Assembly (NCBI GenBank): GCA_003605035.1
Contig: QZKJ01000092.1
Span: 1-50,919, forward strand
Source of the DNA: Desulfurivibrio sp.
Lineage (GTDB): Bacteria > Desulfobacterota > Desulfobulbia > Desulfobulbales > SURF-16
Length of the DNA stretch: 50,919 bases
Direction of reading: 5' to 3'
The position numbers and the translations under genes are program-made. Below are positions 34,644 to 43,940 of the stretch, one piece after another. Positions within the stretch are counted from its first letter, which is position 1; each line of letters starts with the position of its first letter. A model generated the notes under the pieces. That model saw only the letters and a list, made by a program, of their open reading frames with translations. It did not search any database and was not told the DNA's origin.

Positions 34644-36712
34644 GTTTCTCCGCCAATCAGCCGAATATTGTTGTCAATCACCGCCTCCAACCCCCTCGCC
34701 TCCTCATTGAGCCGCGTCAGCTCCTCATTCATCCCCAGCAACTCCGCCACAAACTCCTCCTCGCTCTTGCCGTCCTCCTCGATCACCACCCCCACATAGC
34801 GGCCCGGATTGAGGGAATAATCCTGCTCCCTGACCTCCTCCGGGGTGGCCAGCCTGCACAGGCCGGTGACATCCGCATATTCCGCCTGGGGAAAGCGCTC
34901 CTGCAGCCAGTGGATATGCCGGAAAAAACTCTCGGCGGTTTTCACCTCGGCCTGCAGTTCCTCCAAAGCACCCTTCAGGGTCTTGATCCTGCGGTCCACG
35001 GCCTGCCGTTTGTTGGCCTTATTGGCAGCCTCGGCCTGTTCCTTTTCATGGCCCCGGATGACCCTGGCGAGCTGTTTCAACCCCTCATGCAGGGCAGCAA
35101 AGAAGGGGTCAAAGGCCTGACGCAGCACCTGCTGGGCCGCATTCTTTTTGCTGACCGATGTTTCGCCGCCATCCCCGGCGAGATACTGGTGATACAGGTT
35201 TTGCAGTACCGTGAGCCCGCTCCACTGTCCCAGCAGACCGGCCACCGCCTGTTTGCCGCCGTTGTTGTCCAGCACCGCCAGCAGCTGCTCGGCCACCGGG
35301 CCGACCTGCGCCTTGTTTTCCGCCAGCTTTTCCATGCCCTGCGCAAAATAGCGGTCGATGAGCCGGACGAACTTCTCCCGCTTGCCCCTCCGCAGGTGAC
35401 TGATCACGGCGATGTTATTGATCTGCTCCTCGGAAAACTCCCGGTGGGCCCGGTCGATCTGGGTGAAGATATTGCGGCTGTCGATGAACAGGATGCGCTC
35501 ATCCTGCTTGGCCTTGTCAAAAAACCACAGGGTGGCCGGCAGGGTAACGGTGTAGAACATGTTGGAGGGCAGGGTCAGCATGGTGGAGATCAGGTTGCTC
35601 TCGATCAGGGTGCGGCGGATATCGGCCTCGGAGTGGCGGGCGTCGGAGGCCGAATTGGCCATGACCAGGGCGGCCCGCCCCTTGTCATTGAGCGAGGTGG
35701 CGAAGAGGTTGATCCACAGGTAGTTGGCGTTGGGCACCGTCTCCTTGCCCTGCTCGCCCTTCTTGACCTTGCTCTTGTTGCGCGGGATGCCGTAGGTGTT
35801 GAAGCGCCGGTCTTTTTCCACGCTGGAAAGGCTCACGTCATCGACATTGAAGGGCGGATTGGTCAGCACATAGTCAAAGCGGCCGAAGCTGTCGTGCGGA
35901 TTTTCATAGTAGGTGTTGGCCTGCTTGACGTCACCGCGCAGGCCGTTGACCGCCAGGTTCATCTTGGCCAGCTTCACGGTTTCCAGGGTCTTTTCCTGGC
36001 CGTAGACATAGATATCGCCGCCGTCGCCGTTTTTCAGTTCGTCCCGGTGGCGGTCGATGAACTTGGCCGACTGGACGAACATGCCGCCGGAGCCGCAGGC
36101 CGGGTCAAAGACCGCGCCGCCGAAGGGTTCGATGATCTCCACCATCAGCCGCACCACCGAGCGGGGCGTAAAGAACTCGCCGCCGCCCTGGCCCTCGGCC
36201 ATGGCGAAGTTGCCCAGAAAATATTCATAGATCTGGCCGAAGATGTCGCCCTCGGCATCGGCCGGGATATTGGCGAAGTTCTTCAGCAATTGGCCGGGGA
36301 TGGTCGGGTCGGTGCGGGTCAGCCGGAAATATTCGTTCTGGGGCAGCACGCCGCGCAGCTCCTGCTTGTACTCTTCGATGGCCTCCATGGCCTTTTTGAT
36401 GGCCTTGGCAATGTCCTGTTCTTCCGGCAGGTTGAGCAGATAGTCATAGCGGGCGTGATCCGGCAAATAAAAGCCGCTCTTCTCGACGGCGATGTCGCTG
36501 AGGGGTTTTTCCCGCCGGGTGCCTTTGAGTTTTGCGTATTCCTTGAGAATCTCCTTCTCATACCGGCGGTAGCGGTTATCGGCGAATTTCAGAAAGATCA
36601 GCCCCAGCACCGGGGTGGAATACTCGCTGGCTTTGAGGTCCGAGTTGGCCCGCAGGGTGTCGGCGCTGCGCCAGAGGTCGTTTTCAAGCTGTTTCAGTTC
36701 TTCGGAGTTCAT
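34640..36712 (-). CDS. hsdM: Type I restriction DNA methyltransferase subunit HsdM
   Basis: 690 residues, an N6-adenine methyltransferase. The N-terminal helical domain has WRSADTLRANSDLKASEY. The SAM-binding motif FDPACGSGGMF is at about 204 and the catalytic NPPF at about 284. Beyond the methylase core, a long charged C-terminal region (about 490-690) with coiled-coil content is present, as in the longer HsdM subgroup. There is no Shine-Dalgarno before the ATG, which may be leaderless. It is the first gene of the hsdM-hsdS-(remnant)-hsdR operon. Confidence 0.96.
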   Translation of the reverse strand: MNSEELKQLENDLWRSADTLRANSDLKASEYSTPVLGLIFLKFADNRYRRYEKEILKEYAKLKGTRREKPLSDIAVEKSGFYLPDHARYDYLLNLPEEQDIAKAIKKAMEAIEEYKQELRGVLPQNEYFRLTRTDPTIPGQLLKNFANIPADAEGDIFGQIYEYFLGNFAMAEGQGGGEFFTPRSVVRLMVEIIEPFGGAVFDPACGSGGMFVQSAKFIDRHRDELKNGDGGDIYVYGQEKTLETVKLAKMNLAVNGLRGDVKQANTYYENPHDSFGRFDYVLTNPPFNVDDVSLSSVEKDRRFNTYGIPRNKSKVKKGEQGKETVPNANYLWINLFATSLNDKGRAALVMANSASDARHSEADIRRTLIESNLISTMLTLPSNMFYTVTLPATLWFFDKAKQDERILFIDSRNIFTQIDRAHREFSEEQINNIAVISHLRRGKREKFVRLIDRYFAQGMEKLAENKAQVGPVAEQLLAVLDNNGGKQAVAGLLGQWSGLTVLQNLYHQYLAGDGGETSVSKKNAAQQVLRQAFDPFFAALHEGLKQLARVIRGHEKEQAEAANKANKRQAVDRRIKTLKGALEELQAEVKTAESFFRHIHWLQERFPQAEYADVTGLCRLATPEEVREQDYSLNPGRYVGVVIEEDGKSEEEFVAELLGMNEELTRLNEEARGLEAVIDNNIRLIGGET

Positions 36713-36730
36713 GTGCCAAACACTATGACG

Positions 36731-36799
36731 TTAAATGGGGTGGATCGCCACAATTTTTCTGATCCGATCCACCAGTTCAGGGAGCACAATCCTCAGCAT
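36731..36799 (-). pseudogene. N-terminal scrap of a nucleotidyltransferase
   Basis: 22 codons (LPELVDRIRKIVAIHPI) with a GGGGAG Shine-Dalgarno. The pattern resembles the N-terminus of MNT-type nucleotidyltransferases, just before their FGSRARG motif, and then stops. It is 18 bases upstream of hsdM. The rest of the 36713-37172 gap holds the promoter below. Confidence 0.35.
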
Positions 36800-37073
36800 G
36801 TCGATCTCCCCTTCGCTATCTCGCGCTCTTCACATGAGTTTATCTCAGGCAACCGGCCAGTCATGCCGGAGCCGGCTTGAGCAGCGCGAAAATATCCCGT
36901 GACTTCAACAAATTTTCACCTGGAAATCAAGCGCTAAATGATTTGCCGCCGCATCATTATTGACGAAGACGGGCGGTCAACGCAGTTAAACCCCACCAGC
37001 TGCGGCAAGCATGCAACCTGCTGATATAAAATAATTTTGCCGCCAAGGCCCAGGCCGCCGGACCAATAAACCC

Positions 37074-37101
37074 TTGACAATTTCAGCAGGAGCGTTAAAA
37101 A
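37074..37101 (+). promoter_or_regulatory. Probable promoter of the outer-membrane protein gene
   Basis: TTGACA (37074-37079) and TAAAAA (37096-37101) are separated by 16 bases, 71 bases before the ATG. Confidence 0.45.
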
Positions 37102-37172
37102 AATCCTGACAATGCTCATTGGTGGCTTGCCAGGCAGGCCGCCTTACCACGAAAACGACAAGGAGGAAGGAA

Positions 37173-37808
37173 ATGATGAGAGGAAAAAAAATGTTGACCG
37201 CCATGGGGGCATGCGCTTCCCTGTGTTACGGAGCAACAGCATTTGCTGCCGACGGGTCATATTTCTCGGCCATGATCGGCACCGCGCTGCTCAGTGACTC
37301 GACGATTACCGATGCGGTCGGTGATTCGGTTGATCTTGAATTTGATCCGGGCTGGAATTTTGCCGCCGCTGTAGGCTGCAAAGTCGGCATGGTAAGGATG
37401 GAAGGCGAAATAGGTTACCAGATCAATGATGCCGACGAGTTCTCCGGCGGTGTCTTAGGTCCGCTGAGCGTGAGCGCCGGCGGCGATACGGACATATGGC
37501 GTTTCATGGTCAACGGGTATTTTGATTTCGATACGGGCACAGCATGGCTTCCCTACATCGGCGCGGGTATCGGCTTTGCCAATGTTTCGGTAAACGATCT
37601 CTCGGTGCTCGGCATCAATATCGGCAGTGACGATGATACCGTGCTGGCCTACCAGGTCGGCGCCGGATTGGGGTATGCCGTCAACCCCACCACCACCGTT
37701 TTTGTGGATTACCGGTATTTTGCCACGGAAGACCCTGAATTTTCCTACAGGCAGGAAGCGGAGATTGATTCCCACAACATTTCACTGGGACTGCGCTACA
37801 GCTTCTGA
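37173..37808 (+). CDS. Outer-membrane beta-barrel protein (OmpW/OmpA-barrel-like)
   Basis: 211 residues. Signal peptide (MMRGKKMLTAMGACASL...AFAADG, cleavage near residue 25). The mature sequence alternates hydrophobic residues in about eight strands and ends in an aromatic strand (LGLRYSF), the classic signal for outer-membrane insertion. Loops are Asp/Gly rich. AGGAGG precedes the ATG and a strong terminator follows. It is monocistronic. The exact family cannot be read by eye. Confidence 0.85.
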   Translation: MMRGKKMLTAMGACASLCYGATAFAADGSYFSAMIGTALLSDSTITDAVGDSVDLEFDPGWNFAAAVGCKVGMVRMEGEIGYQINDADEFSGGVLGPLSVSAGGDTDIWRFMVNGYFDFDTGTAWLPYIGAGIGFANVSVNDLSVLGINIGSDDDTVLAYQVGAGLGYAVNPTTTVFVDYRYFATEDPEFSYRQEAEIDSHNISLGLRYSF

Positions 37809-37837
37809 CAGATATCCGGAAAAACCCGTTGCCATCA

Positions 37838-37873
37838 GGGGCAGGCGTGCTGTCGCGCCTGCCCCCTTTTTTT
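37838..37873 (+). terminator. Rho-independent terminator of the outer-membrane protein gene
   Basis: GGGGCAGGCG...CGCCTGCCCC forms a 10-bp stem with an 8-base loop (37838-37865), followed by C and seven T. Confidence 0.9.
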
Positions 37874-37961
37874 GAATATTCAGAGACGGCCGGCCTCCCT
37901 GCCCCACGCGGGGCAATGATGACGCCATTCCGCTGCCATGAGGTTCCGCTCCCCGCATCCC

Positions 37962-40754
37962 TCATGCAACATGAATCTCCAGGGCGATGCCGCCCATGAC
38001 CTTTTTCGTCTTCACGCTGCGCTTCACCAGGTTGATATGGATGACCTCGCCCTTTTGCGCCTCCTTGGGCACAAAAACGCGCAGGCCCAGGTAGCGGTGC
38101 TGCTGGGGGGCCAGGATCAGCGAGAGGCGGGCGTCCCGGGTCTGGGCAAAGGGCTGGACCTTGTAGCCCGGAAAGAGCAGCTCGAGTTTTTCCGGGCTGG
38201 CCGAGGTGATGATGTCGTGGCGCATACCCGCCGTTACGGTTTTTGCCGCTGCCGTATGCCGTCCGGCCAGCAGCTCTTCAATCTCATGAATTTCCGGTTC
38301 AGGCGCGGGCAGGTTGCTCTTTTTCAGGGCATGCCGGGAGGTGTCCAGGGAGCGGAGGTAGATGAGTTCCCCCCGGAGGGCCGGGTATTTTTTCAGGCGC
38401 ACCAGTTCCAGGGTGTACTTGAGGCTGGCGCTGGACCAGCGGTTGGCCACCACAAAGGGCAGCACCACCCAGGTATCGGGCTGGGCGGCGATGATGGTCA
38501 GATTCTTCTGGGCCAGGCCATTCTGCTCCCAGACATGTTTGTTGGCCAGGGGATGATTGGTGCGGGAGAAAACCGCGGCCAGCAGGCAGGCATGGCTGCC
38601 GGCCGGCGGCACCAGCTCCCCGGGCCAGCGGGCCTTGACGATCACCGAGGCCCCGGGCGCCAGATCAAAGCCTGCGGCGGCGGCGGTGGCGGGCAGAAAA
38701 TCCTGGGGATAGACGAACTCCACCCCGGCATAGGATTTGACGCTGAAGGCCACGGCAAAATGAGCCACCCTGGTGCTGCTGCTCAGATTGCGCACCCGGG
38801 CATAGATCCAGTTGTCCCGGCCGCTGACCGGGCTCTGGTGGCTGAGCAGATCGTCCTCGCTGTTGCGCACCCACAGGTCCGGCGAATTCCAGAAGGAGCC
38901 GGAGGTCCACTGCTCGGTGCCGCTGTGGCTGAAATCGTCGCGCAGCCACACCTCCGGCGCCGGCGAGGGGTCGGCAAAACCGTAGACGAAGCGGTGAAAG
39001 GCATCGACGATCAGCGGGTCGCCCACCCGGCGCAGCAGGTACTCCTCAACCGCGGTGGTCCGCACCGGTTTGCCGTCCCACTCCGCGTAAAAGTCCCGCA
39101 TCAGGCCGTCGAGTGCCGTGGTGCCGACAAAACCGGCCATGCCCTGCCAGAAAGTGGTGCCTTTGGAATAGGACAGCCCGGCGGTCTTGCGCACCCAGGG
39201 GTTCTGCGGGCAGAGCTCCACCGGTGCGGCGGCGAAATCAAAGGGCACGCTCAGCGGCCCGCTGTCGATCTGGTAGGAGGTCCAGGCCTCATCCAGCCAG
39301 GCGTGCGGCTGGCCGGCCGGTTTCAGGCCGCGGCCCCACCAGCTGTGATAGGTCTCGTGGCGCAGGGCCGACTGGCCGGTGGTGGTGGCGCCGTCATATT
39401 CCATGCCGCCCTGGTGGATAAAGGCGACAAAGCGCTCGCCGTGCGGATAGGGGCCGATAGCCGTGGCATTCTCCGCCAGATACGTCTTGAGATTGTTCAC
39501 CTGGATGGCGAGGTTGGCCGGGTTGGCCAGGGTTTTCCAGGCCTCGATGGTGACCGTGGCCCCGGAGCCCGGCAGCACCACCGTATCAAAGAGGGAGGTC
39601 AGCGCATCGGCGGGCCGCAGTTCCACCAGGGGCGAGAAGGCGGCGCCGGCGGCCGGGAAGGCGGCCTGCCAATGGTTGACCCCCAGAGTGGTGACGCTGC
39701 CGTTGGTGATCAGGGTATGGGCGATGGCGGTGTTGACGATCTGCAGGGTGAGGAGCAGCTCGAACTGGTCAAAGACCAGGTTGGCCGGCACCCAGGCCTC
39801 CAGGTAGCGGCCCGGGACCAGATCGGTGAAGCCGAAATTGAAGGTCAGCCGCGGTCCGGCCGCCCAGCTGAGCTGCGGCAGGTAGGAGCCGACCATGGGA
39901 GACTGGGGCAGCCCCAGGCTGTAAGTGATCTGCAGCTCATGGGAGGTGCCGGCCGCCAGCACCCTCTCCAGCACCCGCAGCTCGGCGTTGGGACCGCCGC
40001 CCATATCATGGTGCCCTGCCTGCCCAGGCGGGATGGCATCCCCGTCCAGCCAGAGGCCGGTAATGGTCTGGCGGAGATCAAAGACGGGGTTGCCGCTGTG
40101 CCTGCCCAGCCTGAATTCCAGCAGGGCGCTGCCGGTGCCGGTGGCGGCAGCGGCGTTAAAGGTGAGAGTAGCCGTGATGCGGCTGATGTCCACCGGCACG
40201 GCCCACAGGCCGTCCACCGCCTTGGGCCGGGGGGCCAGCTCCAGATTGGTGCCAGCCACTTCGCCCAGGGCGGGCAGCATGTCCAGCAGACCGGCCAGCC
40301 CCGCGACGCACTCGTTGTCAGCAGGCTGGCAGGACCCGCTGTTGCGTTTCAAGATGGCCCGCCAGCCATAGCTGCGCGCCGCCGCAATATGACTGGCGGT
40401 TTCCGTGACGAAAATGCTCACCTGGCTCGCCTGGCCATGGCCGGCCTTCGTTAGCGCCAGATCAAAAATGGGCTGCGCCGGTTTGCCCAGGTTGCCGGCA
40501 ATCTCGGTGGAGATGGTCACCAGCTCCGGCTCGATGAAGCGGAGCAGGCCGAGGCTGTCCAGCCGGTTTTGCACCTGGCCGACGGTGGCGCCGGCCGGCT
40601 GGTTGGACAGCAGGCCCAGGCGATACCCTCTCTGCTGCAGGATCTGCAGGGTATCAAGACAGTCGCCGTACAGACGGTCCTGGTTGTTCTGGGAATAGAG
40701 CAGGGTATCGCCCAGGTCAAAAAACAGGGTGGCGGGAACAACGGCATTACTCAT
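37962..40754 (-). CDS. HAD-like domain fused to an M1-family-like zinc metallopeptidase
   Basis: 930 residues, no signal peptide. Residues about 1-160 have a HAD fold: motif I FFDLGDTL (Asp13), motif II LLSNQ (Ser50), Lys91 (GKPAQPI). The usual acidic motif IV (GDxxxD) is replaced by TETASH, so phosphatase activity is doubtful. The middle is M1-like: GGMEYDG (GAMEN-like), H466ETYH470 with Glu489 (HExxH-x18-E), and a Tyr-Ser-Lys-Gly segment (YSKGTTFWQ) for the catalytic Tyr. From about 630 on, a beta-rich tail is homologous to that of the next gene (DNW-(I)-YA; FDLAPG; LELVR). The Shine-Dalgarno is AGGAAAA. It lies 151 bases downstream of the M36-like gene; together they look like an operon. 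Confidence 0.8.
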   Translation of the reverse strand: MSNAVVPATLFFDLGDTLLYSQNNQDRLYGDCLDTLQILQQRGYRLGLLSNQPAGATVGQVQNRLDSLGLLRFIEPELVTISTEIAGNLGKPAQPIFDLALTKAGHGQASQVSIFVTETASHIAAARSYGWRAILKRNSGSCQPADNECVAGLAGLLDMLPALGEVAGTNLELAPRPKAVDGLWAVPVDISRITATLTFNAAAATGTGSALLEFRLGRHSGNPVFDLRQTITGLWLDGDAIPPGQAGHHDMGGGPNAELRVLERVLAAGTSHELQITYSLGLPQSPMVGSYLPQLSWAAGPRLTFNFGFTDLVPGRYLEAWVPANLVFDQFELLLTLQIVNTAIAHTLITNGSVTTLGVNHWQAAFPAAGAAFSPLVELRPADALTSLFDTVVLPGSGATVTIEAWKTLANPANLAIQVNNLKTYLAENATAIGPYPHGERFVAFIHQGGMEYDGATTTGQSALRHETYHSWWGRGLKPAGQPHAWLDEAWTSYQIDSGPLSVPFDFAAAPVELCPQNPWVRKTAGLSYSKGTTFWQGMAGFVGTTALDGLMRDFYAEWDGKPVRTTAVEEYLLRRVGDPLIVDAFHRFVYGFADPSPAPEVWLRDDFSHSGTEQWTSGSFWNSPDLWVRNSEDDLLSHQSPVSGRDNWIYARVRNLSSSTRVAHFAVAFSVKSYAGVEFVYPQDFLPATAAAAGFDLAPGASVIVKARWPGELVPPAGSHACLLAAVFSRTNHPLANKHVWEQNGLAQKNLTIIAAQPDTWVVLPFVVANRWSSASLKYTLELVRLKKYPALRGELIYLRSLDTSRHALKKSNLPAPEPEIHEIEELLAGRHTAAAKTVTAGMRHDIITSASPEKLELLFPGYKVQPFAQTRDARLSLILAPQQHRYLGLRVFVPKEAQKGEVIHINLVKRSVKTKKVMGGIALEIHVA

Positions 40755-40780
40755 AATTTTCCTTTCTTTCTCATCATTTT

Positions 40781-40855
40781 CAGGAGACAGGAGACAGAAT
40801 GATTGATGTGATTACGTTTTATTCCGGCTCCTGACTCCTGACTTCTGACTCCTCA
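40781..40855. repeat. Short heptad/direct repeats between the two peptidase genes
   Basis: AGGAGAC is repeated near 40782-40796 and CTCCTGA-type heptads are repeated near 40828-40854. This simple-repeat region can slip. A weak hairpin (AGAGGCCC...GGGGCCTCT) lies next to it near 40865-40893 and could attenuate transcription from the M36-like gene into the HAD-M1 gene. Confidence 0.4.
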
Positions 40856-40905
40856 AACAGACAGAGGCCCGGCCGATCAGGCGGGGCCTCTGCCGTGGCG
40901 GGCTC

Positions 40906-43689
40906 TCACTTGCGAGCTTTGGCCGCCGCCTGCTTCTTCGTGGTCGCGCTGACCTTATTGACGGTCGGCGTGGTCTTCACCTTGACCTCGGCCCGGCTGA
41001 CCGGCGGTTTGACAATGACGGGCGGTTTTTTCCTGTCCACCACCCGAACCCGCACATCAAAGCCGCCGATGAACTCACCCCTGGCATTGCGCTGCACGAA
41101 TTCCACGGTGAACTCCTCGCCCGGTTTGGCACCCGCCGGGGCCTTGACCGTCACCTTCAGGGTCCGGCGCTGGTGCGGTTTCATCATGTAGACGAAACCT
41201 GTGCGGATGCCCGGTTTCAGCCTCAGGGCGCTGCCCTCCTTCTGTTTGGCCAGCACGGCGTCACAACGGGTGAATACGCTTTTGGCCGCGGCAGACTGGG
41301 CGGCGGGTTCGATTTTCCTGAGCATCATGGTGGAATCCGGGGCAAGATTCAGCACAATCTGCTCATCCGCCTTGCCGCCCTCCACCTCGACCCGGGCCGC
41401 GTCCAGGAAGCGCACCGCGGGCTGGCCCTCGACAAGCAGTTCCTGCTGGCCGGCCAGAGGCTTCACCGCCAGCTGCTGGGCCTGCTGCAGCAGTTCCTCG
41501 ATGACCGAGGCGTTATGGTGGGAAAAAGAGACCAGCAGCCCGGGCCAGCGGTCGGGCCGGATTACCTCGAGGCGCACCAGTCGCTCTTTCTTGATATGAA
41601 AATTGCTGATGGTGAACTGAAAATCAGCCGACTCGTCGGGCAGCAGGTCGATAATATCGGTGTTGCACTGGCGCAGCTTGCCGTTGCTGGCGCCGATGCT
41701 GGCCGCCCCGGCCGGCACATGGTCAACCGGATTATAGATCTCCGCCAGGATGCAGCCGTGCAGCTGCGCCTGGCCGGGAGGGATGGCCGGAATCAAATCC
41801 TTGTCCCAGCGGCCCCAGATGGTGCGCGTCTCGCCGGGGGCCAGATCGAACTCCGCCACGGCGCTGATGATATTGTTCCTGAAATCAGCCGGATAGACCG
41901 GGGTGGAAAACGGAGTCTTGAAGCTGAAGTTCACCACCAGCGAGCGGGCGGCCGTGGTGCCCTGGTTGGTGATCACCGCATAGAACCAGTTGTCCTGGCC
42001 AAACTCCACCCGCTCCCAGCTTCTGATGCTGAGGTTATCCTGCTGGGACCACAGGCCGGTCAGCCGGATATTGGAGCCGGTCTGGCACTCCAGGATTTCC
42101 CGGTCGTGAAACTCGTCGAGCATGGGGACGAGCTGCCGGCCGCACTGATCCTCCAGTTCCTCATGGATACTCATCAACGCCTCGGCCGCCTCGGGCATGG
42201 AGGCGCTGGCGGTGAGCAGCCGGTGGCTGGCGATCAGGGCCTTGAGCAGAATGTCCCGCGGCTCCTCCCAGTCGGCCACCATGGGCGAATCGCCGCCCAT
42301 GGCCAGGAAGATATTCCACAGGGCGCCTGCCCAGATTTCGCTGTTGGCGTAAAACGAGGCGCTGGTGGAAAAGGCGGAATAGAGCTTGTCATGGTCGACC
42401 CGGCGCAGCCCGCGCAGGCCGTCGCCCAGATCGTTATGGACAAAAACCCAGTCCTCCATGACCTGCCGCTGGTAGCCGTTGCCGTGCAGGATATTATAGA
42501 GCACCGCCATGATGTCGCCGAAACCTTCACCGATGGCCCGGCTCTCATAACGGCTGGTGCCCGGTACCGGCGTGCCCCAGCCAGGCACCATGTCATCTTC
42601 AATGGCATGGCCGTACTCATGGACCATGCAGTCCGAATCCTCGGCCCGGTCCGGCTGGGTGGGCCCGGAATCGGAAAAGTGCAGGTCCTTGGTGCCGGGC
42701 GAATACCAGGCGGCAGTTATGCTGTTGTCATGGGGGTCGGCGTCGATCGCCCGGTTGTTGGCGTCATTGATGCCCAGGGTGTCCTGGATGTAGCGCTGCA
42801 GGCTGTCGATGTGATAGTAAACATTGACCGCCTCGAAATCATCAGCCGTGCGGTCATAGTTGAAGCCCGTGGCGCTGGCCTCCTGGGGAATGCCGATATT
42901 GGGGTTGGCCAGATTGACGATATTGCAGAATGGCCCGGTGAGGGTGTAGTTGCCCCCCACCGGCCCGGTGATATCCCGCAGGGTGACGGTCTGCCGTTCG
43001 CCATTCAGGGTGGCCTCCGGGGTGGTGCCTTCCCGGATGGTATTGTCGTTCAGGGTGACAACCGGGCTCGGGTTAAAGACCATGCCCTGGCCGTCAATGA
43101 ACATGATGCGGTCCTCCAGGGCCAGCACGGCGCCGTTTTTCGCGTCCACATAGACAAACCAGTCATGGGGCGGCTGCAGGGTGTTGGCCGTGACCAGCCA
43201 GGCCAGCCGCAGGCCGGCCGCCGTGCGGAAATAGACCCTGTCGGTGCTCAGTTTGCCTTTCGGCCTGACGGTGAAATTCTCGCCCACCGCCTCGCGCATG
43301 ATCTTCTCCGCCTCGGCAGCCGAGATCTTCTGGTCCTTGGCCGTGGTAAGCACCGACTCGCGCAGCTGATGGTTGGCGGTGATCCGCCGGGCAAAACCGG
43401 CCCGGTCGGTGTGCACCACCACCTCGCCGCCCACTACCTGCACCCCGTCAATGAACTGCTGGAAGCGGACATAATTGCCGGTGGAGGTCGCCTTGCTCTG
43501 CGTGACCTGCAGATCCTTTTTGTCGGTGGACAGCCGCAGGGTGGCGCCGAGCTCGGTCAGCAACGCCAACGCCGCCTTCTCAGGTGTATCTTTCGGCGAT
43601 ACAGCCACCCGGCAGTCAATTTTCCTGGGGATGGCTGTTTTCGCATCATATTGAATTCTCGCATTTTTCATTATATCGGCTAATTTCAT
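40906..43689 (-). CDS. M36-like metallopeptidase with FTP propeptide domain and shared C-terminal module
   Basis: 927 residues, no signal peptide. The N-terminal region (about 60-200) has FTP/PepSY propeptide features: (G)-NYVRFQQFIDGVQVVGGE and VYFRTAAGLRLAW...VTA. The catalytic domain has His357-EYGH361 and Glu388 in GEGFGD, as in fungalysin (EGWSD), so all zinc ligands are present. After about 550 come two beta-rich domains with DNWFYAVITN, FDLAPGETRTIWGRWD, and LVRLEVIRPDRWPG that parallel the neighbour's. A Lys/Ala-rich end (VSATTKKQAAAKARK) closes the protein. M36 enzymes are normally secreted; here no export signal is visible. An AAAGGAA Shine-Dalgarno is present. Confidence 0.82.
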   Translation of the reverse strand: MKLADIMKNARIQYDAKTAIPRKIDCRVAVSPKDTPEKAALALLTELGATLRLSTDKKDLQVTQSKATSTGNYVRFQQFIDGVQVVGGEVVVHTDRAGFARRITANHQLRESVLTTAKDQKISAAEAEKIMREAVGENFTVRPKGKLSTDRVYFRTAAGLRLAWLVTANTLQPPHDWFVYVDAKNGAVLALEDRIMFIDGQGMVFNPSPVVTLNDNTIREGTTPEATLNGERQTVTLRDITGPVGGNYTLTGPFCNIVNLANPNIGIPQEASATGFNYDRTADDFEAVNVYYHIDSLQRYIQDTLGINDANNRAIDADPHDNSITAAWYSPGTKDLHFSDSGPTQPDRAEDSDCMVHEYGHAIEDDMVPGWGTPVPGTSRYESRAIGEGFGDIMAVLYNILHGNGYQRQVMEDWVFVHNDLGDGLRGLRRVDHDKLYSAFSTSASFYANSEIWAGALWNIFLAMGGDSPMVADWEEPRDILLKALIASHRLLTASASMPEAAEALMSIHEELEDQCGRQLVPMLDEFHDREILECQTGSNIRLTGLWSQQDNLSIRSWERVEFGQDNWFYAVITNQGTTAARSLVVNFSFKTPFSTPVYPADFRNNIISAVAEFDLAPGETRTIWGRWDKDLIPAIPPGQAQLHGCILAEIYNPVDHVPAGAASIGASNGKLRQCNTDIIDLLPDESADFQFTISNFHIKKERLVRLEVIRPDRWPGLLVSFSHHNASVIEELLQQAQQLAVKPLAGQQELLVEGQPAVRFLDAARVEVEGGKADEQIVLNLAPDSTMMLRKIEPAAQSAAAKSVFTRCDAVLAKQKEGSALRLKPGIRTGFVYMMKPHQRRTLKVTVKAPAGAKPGEEFTVEFVQRNARGEFIGGFDVRVRVVDRKKPPVIVKPPVSRAEVKVKTTPTVNKVSATTKKQAAAKARK

Positions 43690-43781
43690 TTATCCAGTTC
43701 CTTTCTTTTCCTGAAGTATGTGACGCCATTCTGCCTTCGAAGCGGACCAGTGGTCCGGCCGCTGCCTTTGCTTGCGGCAAG

Positions 43782-43940
43782 CTAGACCCTGCCGGCCTTT
43801 CTCCGCACCCTGAGCTGCGCCCGCCATTGCGGTCCGCCGCCCGCAAACCCCTGGTACATGTTGGAATTCACCCGGTGGTGCCCTGTGCCTTCTGCAGGAC
43901 CGCCGACCCCGCGGTTCATGTTCCCTCGCCGATTTCGCAT
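43782..43940 (-). CDS. Possible small Gly/Arg-rich protein, 52 aa
   Basis: It starts MRNRRGNMNRGVGGP and is rich in Gly, Arg and Asn, with AGGAGAAAGG just upstream. It is basic throughout, 92 bases upstream of the M36-like gene on the same strand. It may be a small partner or leader of the peptidase operon, or chance in a high-GC gap. Confidence 0.35.
   Translation of the reverse strand: MRNRRGNMNRGVGGPAEGTGHHRVNSNMYQGFAGGGPQWRAQLRVRRKAGRV

Noticed and set aside
37938-43683. Two frames of over 830 codons antisense to the peptidase genes
   Set aside because: They are antisense reflections with Gly/Gln/His-rich composition. The minus-strand genes have recognisable motifs and ribosome sites.
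43746-43766. Hairpin GCGGACCAGTGG...CCGC
   Set aside because: There is no T-run, no gene end nearby and no symmetry beyond about 10 bases; chance in GC-rich DNA is possible.
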